This document shows positions 48,151 to 59,209 of a stretch of DNA of 64,000 nucleotides, piece by piece. The first letter of the stretch is position 1; each line of letters begins with the position of its first letter. The DNA comes from Yersinia thracica (GTDB lineage: Bacteria > Pseudomonadota > Gammaproteobacteria > Enterobacterales > Enterobacteriaceae): NCBI RefSeq assembly GCF_902170565.1, contig NZ_CABHXX010000110.1, forward strand, positions 82,610-146,609, written 5' to 3'. Below the pieces are notes generated by a model. That model was not told the origin of the DNA and searched no databases. It was given only the letters and a program-made list of their open reading frames with translations. Both the position numbers and the translations under genes were made by a program.

Positions 48151-50487
48151 ATGAAGCAAATCAGGGTATTAGCCCAGTACTACGTTGATTTAATGGTTAA
48201 GTTAGGGCTGGTTCGCTTCTCACTGCTACTGGCATCTGTGCTGGTGTTGCTGGCCATGGTGGTTCAGATGGCGGTGACCTTTGTATTGAGTGGCTCGGTG
48301 GAGACCCTCGATCTGGTGCGTTCCATTTTCTTTGGTTTGCTAATAACCCCATGGGCGGTGTATTTCCTGTCAGTGGTGGTTGAGCAATTGGAAGAGTCGC
48401 GCCAGCGTTTATCGCGGTTGGTGGATAAGCTCGAAGTGATGCGTTATCGCGATTTAGAGCTGAATAAACAACTGACGGAGAATATTGCTCAACTTAATCA
48501 GGAAATCGTCGAGCGCGAAAAAGCAGAGAAAGCGCATCTGCAAGTGGTCGACAAACTGAAAGAAGAAATGGGCCACCGTGAACAGGCGCAGGTTGAGTTA
48601 GGGCAGCAGTCGGCCTTATTGCGCTCTTTTTTGGATGCTTCACCGGATTTGGTTTATTACCGTAACGAAGATAATGAGTTCTCCGGCTGCAATCGGGCGA
48701 TGGAATTGCTGACCGGCAAAAGTGAGAAGCAATTGGTCGGGCTGACCCCTAAAGAGGTTTATGCGCCGGATATTGCTGAGAAAGTCATGGAAACCGATGA
48801 GAAAGTTTTCCGCCACAACGTTTCGCTGACCTATGAGCAGTGGCTGGTGTATCCCGATGGCCGCAAAGCTTGCTTTGAATTGCGTAAAGTGCCGTTTTAC
48901 GACCGCGTCGGTAAGCGGCATGGGTTAATGGGCTTTGGGCGCGATATAACTGAGCGCAAGCGCTACCAGGACGCGCTAGAGAACGCCAGTAGGGATAAGA
49001 CGACTTTCATCTCAACTATCAGCCACGAGCTGCGCACGCCGCTTAATGGCATTGTGGGCCTGAGCCGCATCTTGTTAGACACTGAATTAGATAGCGAGCA
49101 ATTAAAGTACCTGAAAACCATTCACGTCAGTGCCATTACCCTCGGGAATATCTTCAACGATATCATTGAGATGGATAAGTTGGAGCGGCGTAAAGTTCAG
49201 CTGGACAATCAACCAATTGATTTTACTGGGTTTATGGCGGATTTAGAAAACCTTTCTGGCCTGTTGGTGCAGCCGAAAGGGCTGAAGTTCATTATGAAAC
49301 CGCAGTTGCCATTGCCAGAGAAAATCATTACCGATGGCACCCGCTTACGCCAGATTTTGTGGAATTTGATTGGCAACGCGGTGAAGTTTACCCAGCAAGG
49401 CGAAATAGTGGTGCGGGTGCGGCGGGAAGGCACTGACCGCTTGATTTTTGAAGTAGAAGATTCAGGGATGGGCATTCCTGAGGATGAACAAGATAAGATT
49501 TTCGCCATGTATTATCAGGTGAAAGACAGTAATGGTGGCCGTCCGGCAACCGGAACGGGCATTGGGCTGGCGGTGTCTAAACGCCTGGCACAAAGCATGG
49601 GCGGTGATATCACGGTGAAAAGTACCCAAGGGGCCGGTTCATGCTTTACCCTGACGATTAAAGCGCCAGCCGTGCAGGCCACGTCCAGCACGCCATCAGG
49701 TGAGGATCTCCCGCTACCGGCTCTCCACATCTTGCTGGTGGAGGATATCGAGCTGAATGTTATTGTCGCGCGCTCGGTGTTGGAGAAACTGGGCAATAGT
49801 GTCGAGGTGGCGATGAATGGCCGCGATGCGCTGGCGATGTTCAAACCGGATGATTTTGATTTAGTGCTGCTGGATATTCAATTACCGGATATGAGTGGGT
49901 TGGATATTGCCCGCCAAATTCGAGCTGATTATGGGCAGCAATCCTTACCGCCATTAGTGGCCTTGACCGCTAACGTGTTGAAAGACAAAAAAGAATATTT
50001 AGATGCCGGGATGGATGATGTGCTGAGTAAGCCGTTATCGGTGCCCGCGCTCACGGCCATGATTAAGCAGTTCTGGGATCATAAGCCTTCCTCTGCCGCT
50101 AAAAAACAGGAACTTAAAGTGATGCAAACCCATGAATCGTTACTTGATACTGCCATGCTGGAACAATACATCGATTTGGTTGGCCCACAATTAATCCATC
50201 AAAGCCTTGAAATGTTTGAACAAATGATGCCGGGGTATTTGGCGGTATTGGATTCAAACATGACCGCGCGGGATCAGCAGGGTATTACGGAAGAAGCGCA
50301 TAAAATTAAAGGGGCGGCTGGCTCCGTGGGGTTACGCCATATCCAGCAGCTTGCACAGCAAATTCAGACACCGACACTGCCAGCATGGTGGGATAACGTA
50401 CAAGATTGGGTCGATGAATTAAAATCAGAATGGCGCAATGATGTGCAGGTGTTACGTGAATGGGCAGCGACCGCTGAAAAAAAATAA
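48151..50487 (+). CDS. arcB: Aerobic respiration control hybrid sensor kinase ArcB
   Basis: A 778-residue tripartite kinase, identical in length to E. coli ArcB. Two membrane helices at about 23-45 and 57-77, a coiled coil, a PAS domain at about 155-270 (DASPDLVYYRNE), the transmitter histidine in STISHELRTPLNG (about 292), ATP-binding boxes ending GTGIGLAVS, a receiver aspartate in LVLLDIQLPDMSG (about 576) and an Hpt histidine in EEAHKIKGAAGS (about 717). It senses quinone redox state and phosphorylates ArcA. Confidence 0.97.
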   Translation: MKQIRVLAQYYVDLMVKLGLVRFSLLLASVLVLLAMVVQMAVTFVLSGSVETLDLVRSIFFGLLITPWAVYFLSVVVEQLEESRQRLSRLVDKLEVMRYRDLELNKQLTENIAQLNQEIVEREKAEKAHLQVVDKLKEEMGHREQAQVELGQQSALLRSFLDASPDLVYYRNEDNEFSGCNRAMELLTGKSEKQLVGLTPKEVYAPDIAEKVMETDEKVFRHNVSLTYEQWLVYPDGRKACFELRKVPFYDRVGKRHGLMGFGRDITERKRYQDALENASRDKTTFISTISHELRTPLNGIVGLSRILLDTELDSEQLKYLKTIHVSAITLGNIFNDIIEMDKLERRKVQLDNQPIDFTGFMADLENLSGLLVQPKGLKFIMKPQLPLPEKIITDGTRLRQILWNLIGNAVKFTQQGEIVVRVRREGTDRLIFEVEDSGMGIPEDEQDKIFAMYYQVKDSNGGRPATGTGIGLAVSKRLAQSMGGDITVKSTQGAGSCFTLTIKAPAVQATSSTPSGEDLPLPALHILLVEDIELNVIVARSVLEKLGNSVEVAMNGRDALAMFKPDDFDLVLLDIQLPDMSGLDIARQIRADYGQQSLPPLVALTANVLKDKKEYLDAGMDDVLSKPLSVPALTAMIKQFWDHKPSSAAKKQELKVMQTHESLLDTAMLEQYIDLVGPQLIHQSLEMFEQMMPGYLAVLDSNMTARDQQGITEEAHKIKGAAGSVGLRHIQQLAQQIQTPTLPAWWDNVQDWVDELKSEWRNDVQVLREWAATAEKK

Positions 50488-50548
50488 CCCCGACCGAGGC
50501 CGGGGTGCGCGAATACTGCGCCAACACCAGGGAAATCGTTAACCTGCG

Positions 50549-50690
50549 ATCCCCGTCATACTTCAAGTGACAAGTGCGTTGGCTTCTTTCGTTCATCCCT
50601 GTCACTTACTGGTCGTTGACCTTAAAGTAAGTAGACTCTTGGGAATCGCTCAGTTACCACCTTCCTGTAACTCGAATTATTTAGGGCATA
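50549..50690. repeat. ERIC repeat between arcB and elbB
   Basis: About 142 bases with ERIC ends CCCGTCATACTTCAAG and CTGTAACTCGAATTATTTAG. The centre is enlarged by a CTGGTCGTTGACCTTAAAG segment, also seen in the element at 34848, so these two share a subtype. Confidence 0.85.
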
Positions 50691-50868
50691 ATAATTTCGA
50701 TTTCGAGTGGATTCGCAGGTTGTAAGGATTCGTCCATACATCATACAAGCAATAACATAGCAAATGTAAGCGCTCTTGTTACAAGATTCATTAAAATATG
50801 TGATAGAGATTGGTCTTTGTTACTAGAACGAGTTAAGCAATTGACAGCGTGAGAAAAGGAGAGGTGTG

Positions 50869-51522
50869 ATGAAAACAGTCGGTGTAGTGCTGAGTGGATG
50901 TGGTGTTTTAGATGGTGCTGAGATACATGAGTCTGTCTTAACTATATTAGCATTGGATCGTGCTGGAGCTCGTGTTTTATTCTTCGCACCAGATAAGCCA
51001 CAACTCCATGTTATTAATCATCTTACTGGTGAAGAATCTACCGAGCAACGGAATGTTTTAGTGGAGTCTGCGCGCATTGCTCGTAGCCTGATAAAGCCGC
51101 TTTCTGTCGCCAATTCAGAGGACTTGGATGCCCTTATTGTTCCTGGTGGCTTTGGTGCCGCAAAGAACCTCAGTGATTTCGCCATTAAAGGTTCTGAATG
51201 TTCTATAGATCCGGATTTATATAAGCTTACTCAATCAATTCATAAGGCCGGTAAACCAATTGGATTTATGTGTATTTCGCCTGTGATGTTGCCAAAGCTG
51301 CTGGGGAAACCTGTTCGCCTGACCATTGGTAACGATCCCGATACTATTGATGCAATTGAAACTATGGGAGGGCTGCATGTTATTTGCCCTGCGGATGATG
51401 TAGTGGTCGATGCAGAGAATAAAGTGGTCACAACACCGGCCTACATGTTGGCAGCATCAATTTCCGAAGCAGCAAAAGGAATTGATAAGCTGGTGGCGAA
51501 GGTACTGGATTTAACCGAATGA
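50869..51522 (+). CDS. elbB: Isoprenoid biosynthesis glyoxalase ElbB
   Basis: A 217-residue DJ-1/PfpI-fold protein. The nucleophile-elbow cysteine is in [10 protein letters not shown] (about 134) and the conserved glutamate in AEIHESVL (about 19). E. coli ElbB has glyoxalase activity and was linked to isoprenoid output. GGAGAGG lies before ATG 50869; a GTG at 50866 is also in frame. It overlaps mtgA by 4 bases. Confidence 0.94.
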   Translation: MKTVGVVLSGCGVLDGAEIHESVLTILALDRAGARVLFFAPDKPQLHVINHLTGEESTEQRNVLVESARIARSLIKPLSVANSEDLDALIVPGGFGAAKNLSDFAIKGSECSIDPDLYKLTQSIHKAGKPIGFMCISPVMLPKLLGKPVRLTIGNDPDTIDAIETMGGLHVICPADDVVVDAENKVVTTPAYMLAASISEAAKGIDKLVAKVLDLTE

Positions 51523-52244
51523 TTTCAGTCCGCCGTGGATTAAATTGGCTTTGGTATTGGGGCAAGCGGGGCATTATTGGCATTGTTGCTCTGTGGTTGG
51601 CCGGTATTTTGATTTTTGCTTTCCTGCCGGTTCCGTTTTCCATGGTCATGATTGAAAGGCAGTTCGGAGCCTGGCTGACGGGCGATTTTTCATATCTTGC
51701 TCATTCTGATTGGGTGCCGATGGATGAAATTTCGCCTTATATGGCGCTGGCGGTGATGGCTGCGGAAGATCAAAAATTCCCTGAGCATTGGGGGTTTGAT
51801 GTCGGTGCGATTGAGTCGGCATTAGCCCACAATCAGCGCAATCAAAATCGTATCCGTGGTGCGTCCACTTTATCGCAACAAACCGCCAAAAATCTGTTCC
51901 TATGGGATGGACGGAGCTGGGTGCGTAAAGGGCTGGAGGTGGGCCTGACCGCTGGTATTGAGTTGGTGTGGACCAAGCGGCGTATTCTGACGGTTTATCT
52001 GAATATCGCGGAATTTGGCGAGGGTATTTTTGGTGTGGAAGCGGCTGCGCGCCATTTCTTCAATAAACCGGCCAGTAAATTGAGCGCGTCAGAAGCCGCT
52101 CTATTAGCCGCAGTTCTGCCCAATCCACTGCGTTTTAAAGTGAATGCGCCATCAGGTTATGTTATTTCCCGCCAACAGTGGATTTTGCGCCAGATGCGGC
52201 AATTAGGTGGCAAAGAATTCATACAGGCAAATGAGTTAGATTAA
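51519..52244 (+). CDS. mtgA: Monofunctional peptidoglycan glycosyltransferase MtgA
   Basis: A 241-residue GT51 enzyme that polymerises lipid II. One N-terminal membrane helix (residues 15-35) precedes the motifs [14 protein letters not shown] (catalytic glutamate about 84), [12 protein letters not shown] and [13 protein letters not shown]. No transpeptidase domain follows. The ATGA overlap with elbB shows coupled translation. Confidence 0.96.
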   Translation: MISVRRGLNWLWYWGKRGIIGIVALWLAGILIFAFLPVPFSMVMIERQFGAWLTGDFSYLAHSDWVPMDEISPYMALAVMAAEDQKFPEHWGFDVGAIESALAHNQRNQNRIRGASTLSQQTAKNLFLWDGRSWVRKGLEVGLTAGIELVWTKRRILTVYLNIAEFGEGIFGVEAAARHFFNKPASKLSASEAALLAAVLPNPLRFKVNAPSGYVISRQQWILRQMRQLGGKEFIQANELD

Positions 52245-52270
52245 TGGTTTGATGTTTTGGATAACTAGAA

Positions 52271-52296
52271 ATGGGCCTGGATTTCTCCCGGCCCAT
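52271..52296. terminator. Hairpin between convergent mtgA and dolP
   Basis: ATGGGCC (52271-52277) pairs with GGCCCAT (52290-52296), with a short T-rich stretch beyond. Placement between convergent genes supports a terminator. Confidence 0.5.
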
Positions 52297-52324
52297 AATA
52301 GGATTATCTTTTTAACCGACTGAG

Positions 52325-52900
52325 TTATTTCACAATAGTAAACGCGGTGGTCACATGCTTAACGCCACTCACCTGACTGGCTATCTGAGCAGCTGATTGC
52401 CCTTCTTGCTGAGTCACCAGACCCAAAAGGAACACTTCGCCATTCTCCGTGGTGACTTTCACGTTGGAGGATTTAACCGAGTCGGCGGTCAGTAATTGTG
52501 AGCGAACTTTGGTGGTTATCCAGGTATCCATGGATGCGGTAGTTAGATCGACCGGTTTACCCAGGCGCATCTCGTTATACACTTCTGTGGCGCCATCAAC
52601 ACCGGCCGCAATTTGCTTGGCCCGGCTAGACAGTTCAGCTGTTGGCGATTGTCCCGTCAGCAAAACCTTCCCTTGATAAGCGGTCACGACAAAACGTGTT
52701 TGGCTCTTGATCTGCTGATCTTTGCTCAGTGCATTGACGACTCTGGCCTCAAGTGTGCCATCGTCGACCTGAGTGCCGACAGAGCGCGGGTCTGTGGCAG
52801 ATTTAGTTGCAACGGCTGCACTGCCAACCACCACAGCACCGATACAACCTTGTAATAGCAGGGCGCTGAATAGCATGGCAAAAATATAACCAACCTTCAT
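52325..52900 (-). CDS. dolP: Outer membrane BON-domain lipoprotein DolP
   Basis: A 191-residue lipoprotein (formerly yraP). The lipobox LLLQGC puts the lipidated cysteine at 19, and two BON domains follow (about 45-113 and 124-190). It protects envelope integrity and helps the BAM complex; it is in the sigma-E regulon in E. coli. ATG 52900 follows GGAGC. It lies 10 bases after diaA. Confidence 0.95.
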   Translation of the reverse strand: MKVGYIFAMLFSALLLQGCIGAVVVGSAAVATKSATDPRSVGTQVDDGTLEARVVNALSKDQQIKSQTRFVVTAYQGKVLLTGQSPTAELSSRAKQIAAGVDGATEVYNEMRLGKPVDLTTASMDTWITTKVRSQLLTADSVKSSNVKVTTENGEVFLLGLVTQQEGQSAAQIASQVSGVKHVTTAFTIVK

Positions 52901-52910
52901 TCGTGCTCCT

Positions 52911-53501
52911 TTAATCGTCCTGATGAGGAAATAGAGTGTTATCAATTAAGTCACACAAGCAATTCACTGTCAGCATGTGTAATTCTTGAACCCGAGCGCT
53001 ACGGTGCGATGGTATGCGGATTTCAACATCCTGCTGACCTAACAACCCCGCCAGCTCACCACCATCATAACCGGTAAGTGCGACGATGGTCATATCACGG
53101 GTGACTGCGGCCTCGACCGCTTTCACAATATCACGGCTATTGCCACGAGTGGAAATAGCGAGCAAAACATCACCAGCATGACCCAGCGCGCGCACTTGTT
53201 TGGCATAGACTTCATCATGCAAGCGGTCATTGGCGATTGCTGTCAGCACCACATTATCAGCATTTAAAGCAATAGCTGGCAGGCTAGGCCGTTCTGTTTC
53301 AAAACGGTTTATCATACTAGCCGCAAAGTGTTGTGCGTTAGCCGCAGAAGTCCCATTACCGCAGCAGAGAATTTTATTGCCGTTGAGCAGTGACTGAACC
53401 AACGTCATTGCTGCACGGGATATGGCATCAGGCAGAGCCTCAGCCGCGGCAATCTGGGTTTGAATACTTTCTGTAAAACAACCTTTGATTCTATCCAGCA
53501 C
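52911..53501 (-). CDS. diaA: DnaA initiator-associating protein DiaA
   Basis: A 196-residue SIS-domain protein that binds DnaA and promotes its assembly at oriC. The core has [18 protein letters not shown] and [11 protein letters not shown] and is nearly identical to E. coli over most of its length. The start is a GTG at 53501, giving the family length; a GTG at 53516 would add five residues with no ribosome site. Confidence 0.95.
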   Translation of the reverse strand: MLDRIKGCFTESIQTQIAAAEALPDAISRAAMTLVQSLLNGNKILCCGNGTSAANAQHFAASMINRFETERPSLPAIALNADNVVLTAIANDRLHDEVYAKQVRALGHAGDVLLAISTRGNSRDIVKAVEAAVTRDMTIVALTGYDGGELAGLLGQQDVEIRIPSHRSARVQELHMLTVNCLCDLIDNTLFPHQDD

Positions 53502-53555
53502 GTTGATTTGACCCACTTAATAATGTAATAGCCGGCATAAACCGGAGAAAAATCA

Positions 53556-53909
53556 TCAATCCGCATTGAAGGCGTTTGGCAGCCATTCTAACTGACTACC
53601 CGTGATGGCAAAAACATCAAAACGGCATAATGTTGTGGCAAAACATGCGTTTCGTTGTGCCAACCAAAGGGCCGCGGCCCGGAGTAGCCGCTGTTGCTTG
53701 CGGTAAGTGACACTGGCGGCAGCGCCACCAAATAGGGCATTGCGGCGAAAGCGTACTTCAACAAACACCCAAGTGGCTCCGTCGCGCATGATAAGGTCAA
53801 TCTCACCACTTTGATAGGTGACATTAGCCGCCTCGAACACTAAACCCGCCCGCTCAAGATGGCGGCGAGCTTGGTTTTCGTAGTGTGTGCCAGTTTTCCT
53901 TTGGCTCAT
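53556..53909 (-). CDS. yraN: UPF0102 nuclease-fold protein YraN
   Basis: A 117-residue YraN protein with an endonuclease-like fold: [13 protein letters not shown], then [10 protein letters not shown] and VFVEVRFRR as in Holliday-junction resolvase relatives. Its cellular role is not settled. ATG 53909 is preferred, with AAGGACGAAGGGA just before; an adjacent ATG is at 53912. The open frame continues to 53954 but only by reading into ERIC-like repeat DNA. Confidence 0.93.
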   Translation of the reverse strand: MSQRKTGTHYENQARRHLERAGLVFEAANVTYQSGEIDLIMRDGATWVFVEVRFRRNALFGGAAASVTYRKQQRLLRAAALWLAQRNACFATTLCRFDVFAITGSQLEWLPNAFNAD

Positions 53910-53920
53910 CATTCCCTTCG

Positions 53921-54243
<323 letters not shown>

Positions 54244-54269
54244 GTACTTGTTGTTGTCACCTGAATGAG

Positions 54270-56249
54270 TTACGCCGCTGGGACTACCATACCCTGGCGG
54301 TATTGTAGCCAAGGTAGTTTACGGGTGATAACACAATCGGCTGATGCCGTTAAATCACCGGTGGTGCCGCTGACCTGGAAACCAGGAATTTGGCGCATTT
54401 CAGCAAAATGATTCGATAATGTCCATGCATCAATGCCCATGGCGTACAAACGCACCAGCGAATAGTCGTTGGCATATTTGGCTGCCGCTTGTTGCATCAA
54501 GGCAGGGTTTGCTCCGGCCATCAGTGGGATATCACTAAACTGAATGCCTTCCATTTCCAGACGGTAATCAGGGCCTGCGCCTGCTTGATAGCTGCGTGAG
54601 CTGGCAAACAGCGCAGGTTTGCTGCGGGTGCTGGTCGCCATATCAATCATTGGTTTAATCAGTGTCAGCTCGGCCGGTGTCGCAATGATATACACCGCAT
54701 CAATGTTACCACCAACGGCGGTTGAAACTACCGGCGCATCGACGGGCGGCGCAGGGATGGTCAGGCCAGCAATAGTGACTGATGCTGGTGCAGCAGCCGG
54801 TGCGCTTGAAACGCTGACCGGTTGCCCCGTCAGGCGGATGCCCGCGCCACTGTTGATAGCTTGTTTTAACTCCACAGTCGAGCCGAAGTTTTGTTGTAAT
54901 ACCGTCTGACCCCCTTGCTTCTGCCACTCTTCAGCAAAGGCCTTGGCGATGCGGTCACCCAAGGCACCACGCGGGGTTAGCAACAGCGGCATTCTTTTTT
55001 CCTGATTCCACAAATGATGCGCGGCATCGCGGGCTTCATCTTCAGGAGAAAGGGCGAAATAACAGATATTCGGGCTGTTAGTGCTGACTTCCGGCTGATT
55101 CAGCGCCAGAATATTCAGTGTGCTGGGGGTGGCGCTCAGTTGTTCAACTTCGGGCTTCAGCAGTGGGCCAACCACCAATGTCGCGCCATCCTGCTGGGCT
55201 TGTGCGAGCAAAGCGGCAATCGGCTGAGTGGTGGTATCGTAGACTTTGACTTGTGCATTGCTGGTGGCGACAGGTGCCGGCGCTGGTATCGGCGCAGCCA
55301 CATCTGTAACCGGTGTCGCCGCGGCATCCGGTGGCGTACTTGCGGTTGCTGCGGTTGCATCTGGCTCTGCTGGGGCAGGGGCGTTAACGGGCAAGCCATT
55401 CTGTGCAGCAGCAAAACCTTGCTGGATAGCATCGGCAAAGACTTGTGCTGGGCCACTTAATGGCAGCAATAAGGCAATTTTCGCTGTAGATGCCTGGCTG
55501 AAGTTGCTGATTTGCGTTAATGCCATAGGCAGGTTTTTCGCTGCCGGATTTTGCGGATAACGATTTTGCCAATCTTTAATACCGGCTTTCAGCATGTCAG
55601 GATCTTGCTTGTTATCCTGATACACATGCAGCAAATCCAGCCAGCCTTGCAGGACGTTTTCGTCCGCATTAATCACAATGTTATTCAACTCTTGTGGGGT
55701 GAGCTGGGCCAGCGCTTGCCAGGTGCCATCAATATTATCTTGATGTGCTTTATCAGTTAGCAGAGGCTCTTGAGCAATGAATGCGCGCACCAGCGGCAAA
55801 GTTGCTTTACCCTGATTGGCGGCAATCTGTGCTTGATAGAAGCGCACTTGTTGATTGGCTGAGAGCTTCCCGGCATCTAACTTGCCCAAAACATCCGCAG
55901 CAGCAGGATTATTTTTCTGCGCAACCAGCAATTCTGCGGTCAGTAATTGCTGTTCCTGGCGCTGTATGTCATTCAGGTCAGCGGGCAAAGTTCCAAGCTG
56001 TTCTGCTGCTTGGGGGACTTTCCCCTCGCGTAACTGGGCACGAATGGCAAGTAATTGCCAGTCAGCCTTGTTATCATCACTGCTCTGTTGCAACTGTTGC
56101 AGATAATAGTCAGAGTTAGCGCTTGCTTCGTCCTGTATATTGATGGGCGGCGTCTGTGGTGCTCTGCCTGAACAGGCTGCCAGTATCAAAGCAGCCAGCA
56201 CAACAGGGACGAACCCTGCTTTAGAACGAACGAATGTTGAGGAAAGCAT
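54270..56249 (-). CDS. lpoA: Penicillin-binding protein activator LpoA
   Basis: A 659-residue outer-membrane lipoprotein that reaches through the periplasm to activate PBP1a. The lipobox LILAAC places the lipidated cysteine near 26; a TPR-like helical N-domain runs to about 255, and the C-domain has a type 1 periplasmic-binding fold ([10 protein letters not shown]). An Ala/Pro/Thr-rich insert lies at about 295-340. ATG 56249 ([10 protein letters not shown]) fits E. coli; the frame opens 32 codons earlier. Divergent from rsmI across 62 bases. Confidence 0.95.
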   Translation of the reverse strand: MLSSTFVRSKAGFVPVVLAALILAACSGRAPQTPPINIQDEASANSDYYLQQLQQSSDDNKADWQLLAIRAQLREGKVPQAAEQLGTLPADLNDIQRQEQQLLTAELLVAQKNNPAAADVLGKLDAGKLSANQQVRFYQAQIAANQGKATLPLVRAFIAQEPLLTDKAHQDNIDGTWQALAQLTPQELNNIVINADENVLQGWLDLLHVYQDNKQDPDMLKAGIKDWQNRYPQNPAAKNLPMALTQISNFSQASTAKIALLLPLSGPAQVFADAIQQGFAAAQNGLPVNAPAPAEPDATAATASTPPDAAATPVTDVAAPIPAPAPVATSNAQVKVYDTTTQPIAALLAQAQQDGATLVVGPLLKPEVEQLSATPSTLNILALNQPEVSTNSPNICYFALSPEDEARDAAHHLWNQEKRMPLLLTPRGALGDRIAKAFAEEWQKQGGQTVLQQNFGSTVELKQAINSGAGIRLTGQPVSVSSAPAAAPASVTIAGLTIPAPPVDAPVVSTAVGGNIDAVYIIATPAELTLIKPMIDMATSTRSKPALFASSRSYQAGAGPDYRLEMEGIQFSDIPLMAGANPALMQQAAAKYANDYSLVRLYAMGIDAWTLSNHFAEMRQIPGFQVSGTTGDLTASADCVITRKLPWLQYRQGMVVPAA

Positions 56250-56311
56250 ACTGTATCCAGTGATGTTTTTTTCAAGATGCTCAATATTAAATCGGTAATT
56301 CGGATGAAACA

Positions 56312-57211
56312 ATGAATCAACACGATCGAGCAGTGATTTCTGCATCTACGCTTTATGTGGTACCTACCCCAATCGGTAATTTAGGGGATATAACCCACCG
56401 GGCGTTAGAGGTACTGAAAGGCGTTGATTTGATTGCGGCAGAAGATACACGTCATACAGGGTTGCTGTTACAACATTTCGCGATCAACGCCCGCCTATTT
56501 GCACTTCATGACCATAACGAACAACAAAAAGCCGATCATTTATTGGCGAAACTGCAAGCAGGCCAGAGTATTGCACTGGTTTCAGATGCAGGTACGCCAC
56601 TTATTAACGATCCGGGCTACCATTTAGTGCGCCGTTGCCGTGAAGCTGGCATCAGAGTTGTGCCATTACCGGGCGCATGTGCGGCGATTACAGCCCTCTC
56701 TGCCGCCGGTATTGCCTCAGACCGTTTTTGCTACGAAGGCTTCCTGCCTGCGAAAACCAAAGGACGTAAGGATACTCTGCAAGCGCTGATTGAGGAACCT
56801 CGAACCCTAATCTTCTACGAATCAACCCATCGCTTGTTAGAAAGTTTACAGGACATGGTAACTGTACTTGGCCCACAACGCTATGTGGTACTGGCCAGAG
56901 AACTCACCAAAACTTGGGAGTCTATCCACGGCGCACCTGTTGGCGAGTTACTGGCTTGGGTTCAGGAAGAGGAAACCCGCCGCCGTGGTGAAATGGTCTT
57001 GATTGTCGAAGGCCATAAAGTACAGGCGGATGATGCTCTACCTGCCGCCGCCTTGCGTACTCTGGCGTTGTTGCAAAAAGAGTTACCGCTGAAAAAAGCC
57101 GCCGCTTTGGCCGCAGAAATCCATGGCGTGAAAAAGAATGCGCTTTATAAGCACGCACTTGAACAGCAAGATGACAGCCAAATGCAGTCGGAAGATGACA
57201 TTCAACAGTAA
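56312..57211 (+). CDS. rsmI: 16S rRNA 2'-O-methyltransferase RsmI
   Basis: A 299-residue tetrapyrrole-methylase-fold enzyme that methylates C1402 of 16S rRNA. Motifs: [14 protein letters not shown] (about 15-28), AAEDTRHTG (about 43), [12 protein letters not shown] (about 91) and [15 protein letters not shown] near the C-terminus. Its 3' end carries the -35 of the rnpB promoter. Confidence 0.97.
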   Translation: MNQHDRAVISASTLYVVPTPIGNLGDITHRALEVLKGVDLIAAEDTRHTGLLLQHFAINARLFALHDHNEQQKADHLLAKLQAGQSIALVSDAGTPLINDPGYHLVRRCREAGIRVVPLPGACAAITALSAAGIASDRFCYEGFLPAKTKGRKDTLQALIEEPRTLIFYESTHRLLESLQDMVTVLGPQRYVVLARELTKTWESIHGAPVGELLAWVQEEETRRRGEMVLIVEGHKVQADDALPAAALRTLALLQKELPLKKAAALAAEIHGVKKNALYKHALEQQDDSQMQSEDDIQQ

Positions 57212-57223
57212 TGTGACTATAAT
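57195..57223 (+). promoter_or_regulatory. rnpB promoter
   Basis: ATGACA (57195-57200), a 17-base spacer and TATAAT (57218-57223), 7 bases before the RNA 5' end. The -35 lies inside the rsmI coding end. Confidence 0.88.
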
Positions 57224-57230
57224 CCGCCGC

Positions 57231-57607
<377 letters not shown>

Positions 57608-57609
<2 letters not shown>

Positions 57610-57856
57610 ATTCCACAAAACCCCGCTTCGGCGGGGTTTTTGTTTTACGGGACCGAGAGTCAGTCACTTCAAAATGATCTTTCCAAGTGATATCAATCAT
57701 CATCTTAAGTAATAGCAATACACTTAGGAATAGCCCAATTAATCCAATAAATAAAAGATAAAACTTTATTTTTATCCATCGAGTTATTTCGGGAGGAAGA
57801 TTTCTTATAAAGTCGTAATGTTCATCTGGAATATTTCTTACAGGCCAGAGTGCTTT
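57608..57856 (-). pseudogene. Possible remnant of a small membrane-protein gene
   Basis: An 82-codon open frame on the minus strand with no ATG near its start, bounded upstream by TAG (57859-57857). The translation has a charged start (NIPDEHYDFIRNLPPEITRW), one strong membrane segment (FYLLFIGLIGLFLSVLLLL) and a basic tail. It ends by reading through the rnpB terminator, so the natural 3' end is probably lost too. It could be a 5'-truncated gene displaced by insertion; chance cannot be excluded. Confidence 0.35.
57617..57646 (+). terminator. rnpB terminator
   Basis: AAAACCCCGC, TTCG tetraloop, GCGGGGTTTTTGTTTT: a canonical intrinsic terminator 8 bases after the RNA end. Confidence 0.95.
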
Positions 57857-57859
57857 CTA

Positions 57860-58384
57860 ACTATCAGAGTTACATGAAAATATATGTCTTTTTGAAACGT
57901 AAAAATACCCCTTTTTCCTATAGGGCAAGATTGTTTCTGGTAAAAATCCGAACCTATCCGAGAGCAATTTTCATATTTTCATATGGCCCTTATTTTTACA
58001 GATTCAAATTGAAACTTATTTCTGTGGGAATAGTCTTGAGTAAAGATAAGAAATAATTGTTCTATATATGAGAATCCACTTTAATTAATACTGTTTAGTC
58101 GTGAATCTATTAAGATTTAATCACTGCATTTCGCTAAATTCACAACACTAAACATTGAATAACACATGATAGTCACAATAATAATCCTAAACAAACGAAT
58201 TATTCAGAATATAAAGCTATTTTTTTGACTATAAGTTGGTGTATGTTGCTTATTATTTATTATTTACAAGCATAAAAGATCGAGGATAATCAATTCAACG
58301 GGTTATTTGACTGCTTTTATTGTAAAAATATAACTATCAATATTTATCTTATATTAATTTCATTTTATAAAGGTCTATATCGCG
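57860..58384. other. AT-rich region before the fimbrial operon
   Basis: About 525 very AT-rich bases with no supported gene. The base composition differs sharply from the housekeeping part and is typical of H-NS-bound DNA before fimbrial operons. The operon promoter must lie here but was not resolved. Confidence 0.5.
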
Positions 58385-59107
58385 GTGAAGAATATTTACT
58401 TGTTAGTGAGCAAGTTATTACTCAGTATCGGTATGTTTTCAATATCTACCTTATGCTGGGCCAATATGGTGGTTTACCCGATGGAGTCAGGTTTAGACAG
58501 TAACGGAACGGCTCAAGTGCGGGTGTTATCTAAAAGTAATGAAACACAATATATAAAAATAGTGACTAAACAGATATTGCGCGCGGCGACCTCGAATGAG
58601 TATGAAGTCCTGGCGCAACCTGGGCTACAGGACTCCTTGGTGGTAACACCTGGAAAATTAGGTCTGGCGGCGGGGTCACAAAGAGTCATTCGCCTTATTT
58701 CATTGATATTGCCTGAAAAAGAGACGGTATGGCGCGTCTATTTTGAAGGGGTTAACTCTGCAGAAAATGAGGATAGTAACCCAAATACTGTCGGTAGTAC
58801 GGTCGGTATCAACTTGGTTTGGGGGGTTTTGGTTCATGTGCCACCGCGTATACCGGTGATAGCGCTGTCGTTGAATTCAGCAACCGGTCAGGTGACAAAT
58901 AATGGGACACAGCGGGTGGTGATTAAGCAAATTGGTTTTTGTTCAGCGGCCCAACAATGTCGTTGGGAAGATCATACTGCGAATATCTATCCAGAGGAAA
59001 ATTTTTATTTTTCCGTGTTGAAATTGACAGGAAATAATACAGAAATAAAAATAAGATATGTGGACTGGATAAAGAAAAAATCAGCTGAGTATATTATTCG
59101 TAAATAA
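58385..59107 (+). CDS. Class 5 fimbrial periplasmic chaperone (CfaA/CooB-like)
   Basis: A 240-residue chaperone of the alpha-fimbrial (CS1/CFA/I) family with the two-domain immunoglobulin fold of PapD-like proteins. A signal peptide ends at LCWA before NMVVYPMES; the first domain holds QYIKIVTKQI and the G1-like PGKLGLAAGSQRVIRLIS. It starts at GTG 58385. It should hold pilin and adhesin subunits for the usher by donor-strand complementation. First gene of a four-gene fimbrial operon. Confidence 0.88.
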   Translation: MKNIYLLVSKLLLSIGMFSISTLCWANMVVYPMESGLDSNGTAQVRVLSKSNETQYIKIVTKQILRAATSNEYEVLAQPGLQDSLVVTPGKLGLAAGSQRVIRLISLILPEKETVWRVYFEGVNSAENEDSNPNTVGSTVGINLVWGVLVHVPPRIPVIALSLNSATGQVTNNGTQRVVIKQIGFCSAAQQCRWEDHTANIYPEENFYFSVLKLTGNNTEIKIRYVDWIKKKSAEYIIRK

Positions 59108-59209
59108 CCACTCCGAGTGAAAAGTATATATAACAATAATTGGTGTTGCTGTCGTGAAAAATATTGCCTATCCAATTAGGTAATACTCAATATAACTAAA
59201 GGGATTAAT

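Noticed and set aside
57850..58056. 68-codon plus-strand frame after rnpB
   Set aside because: Low-complexity AT-rich translation, no ribosome site and no family likeness.
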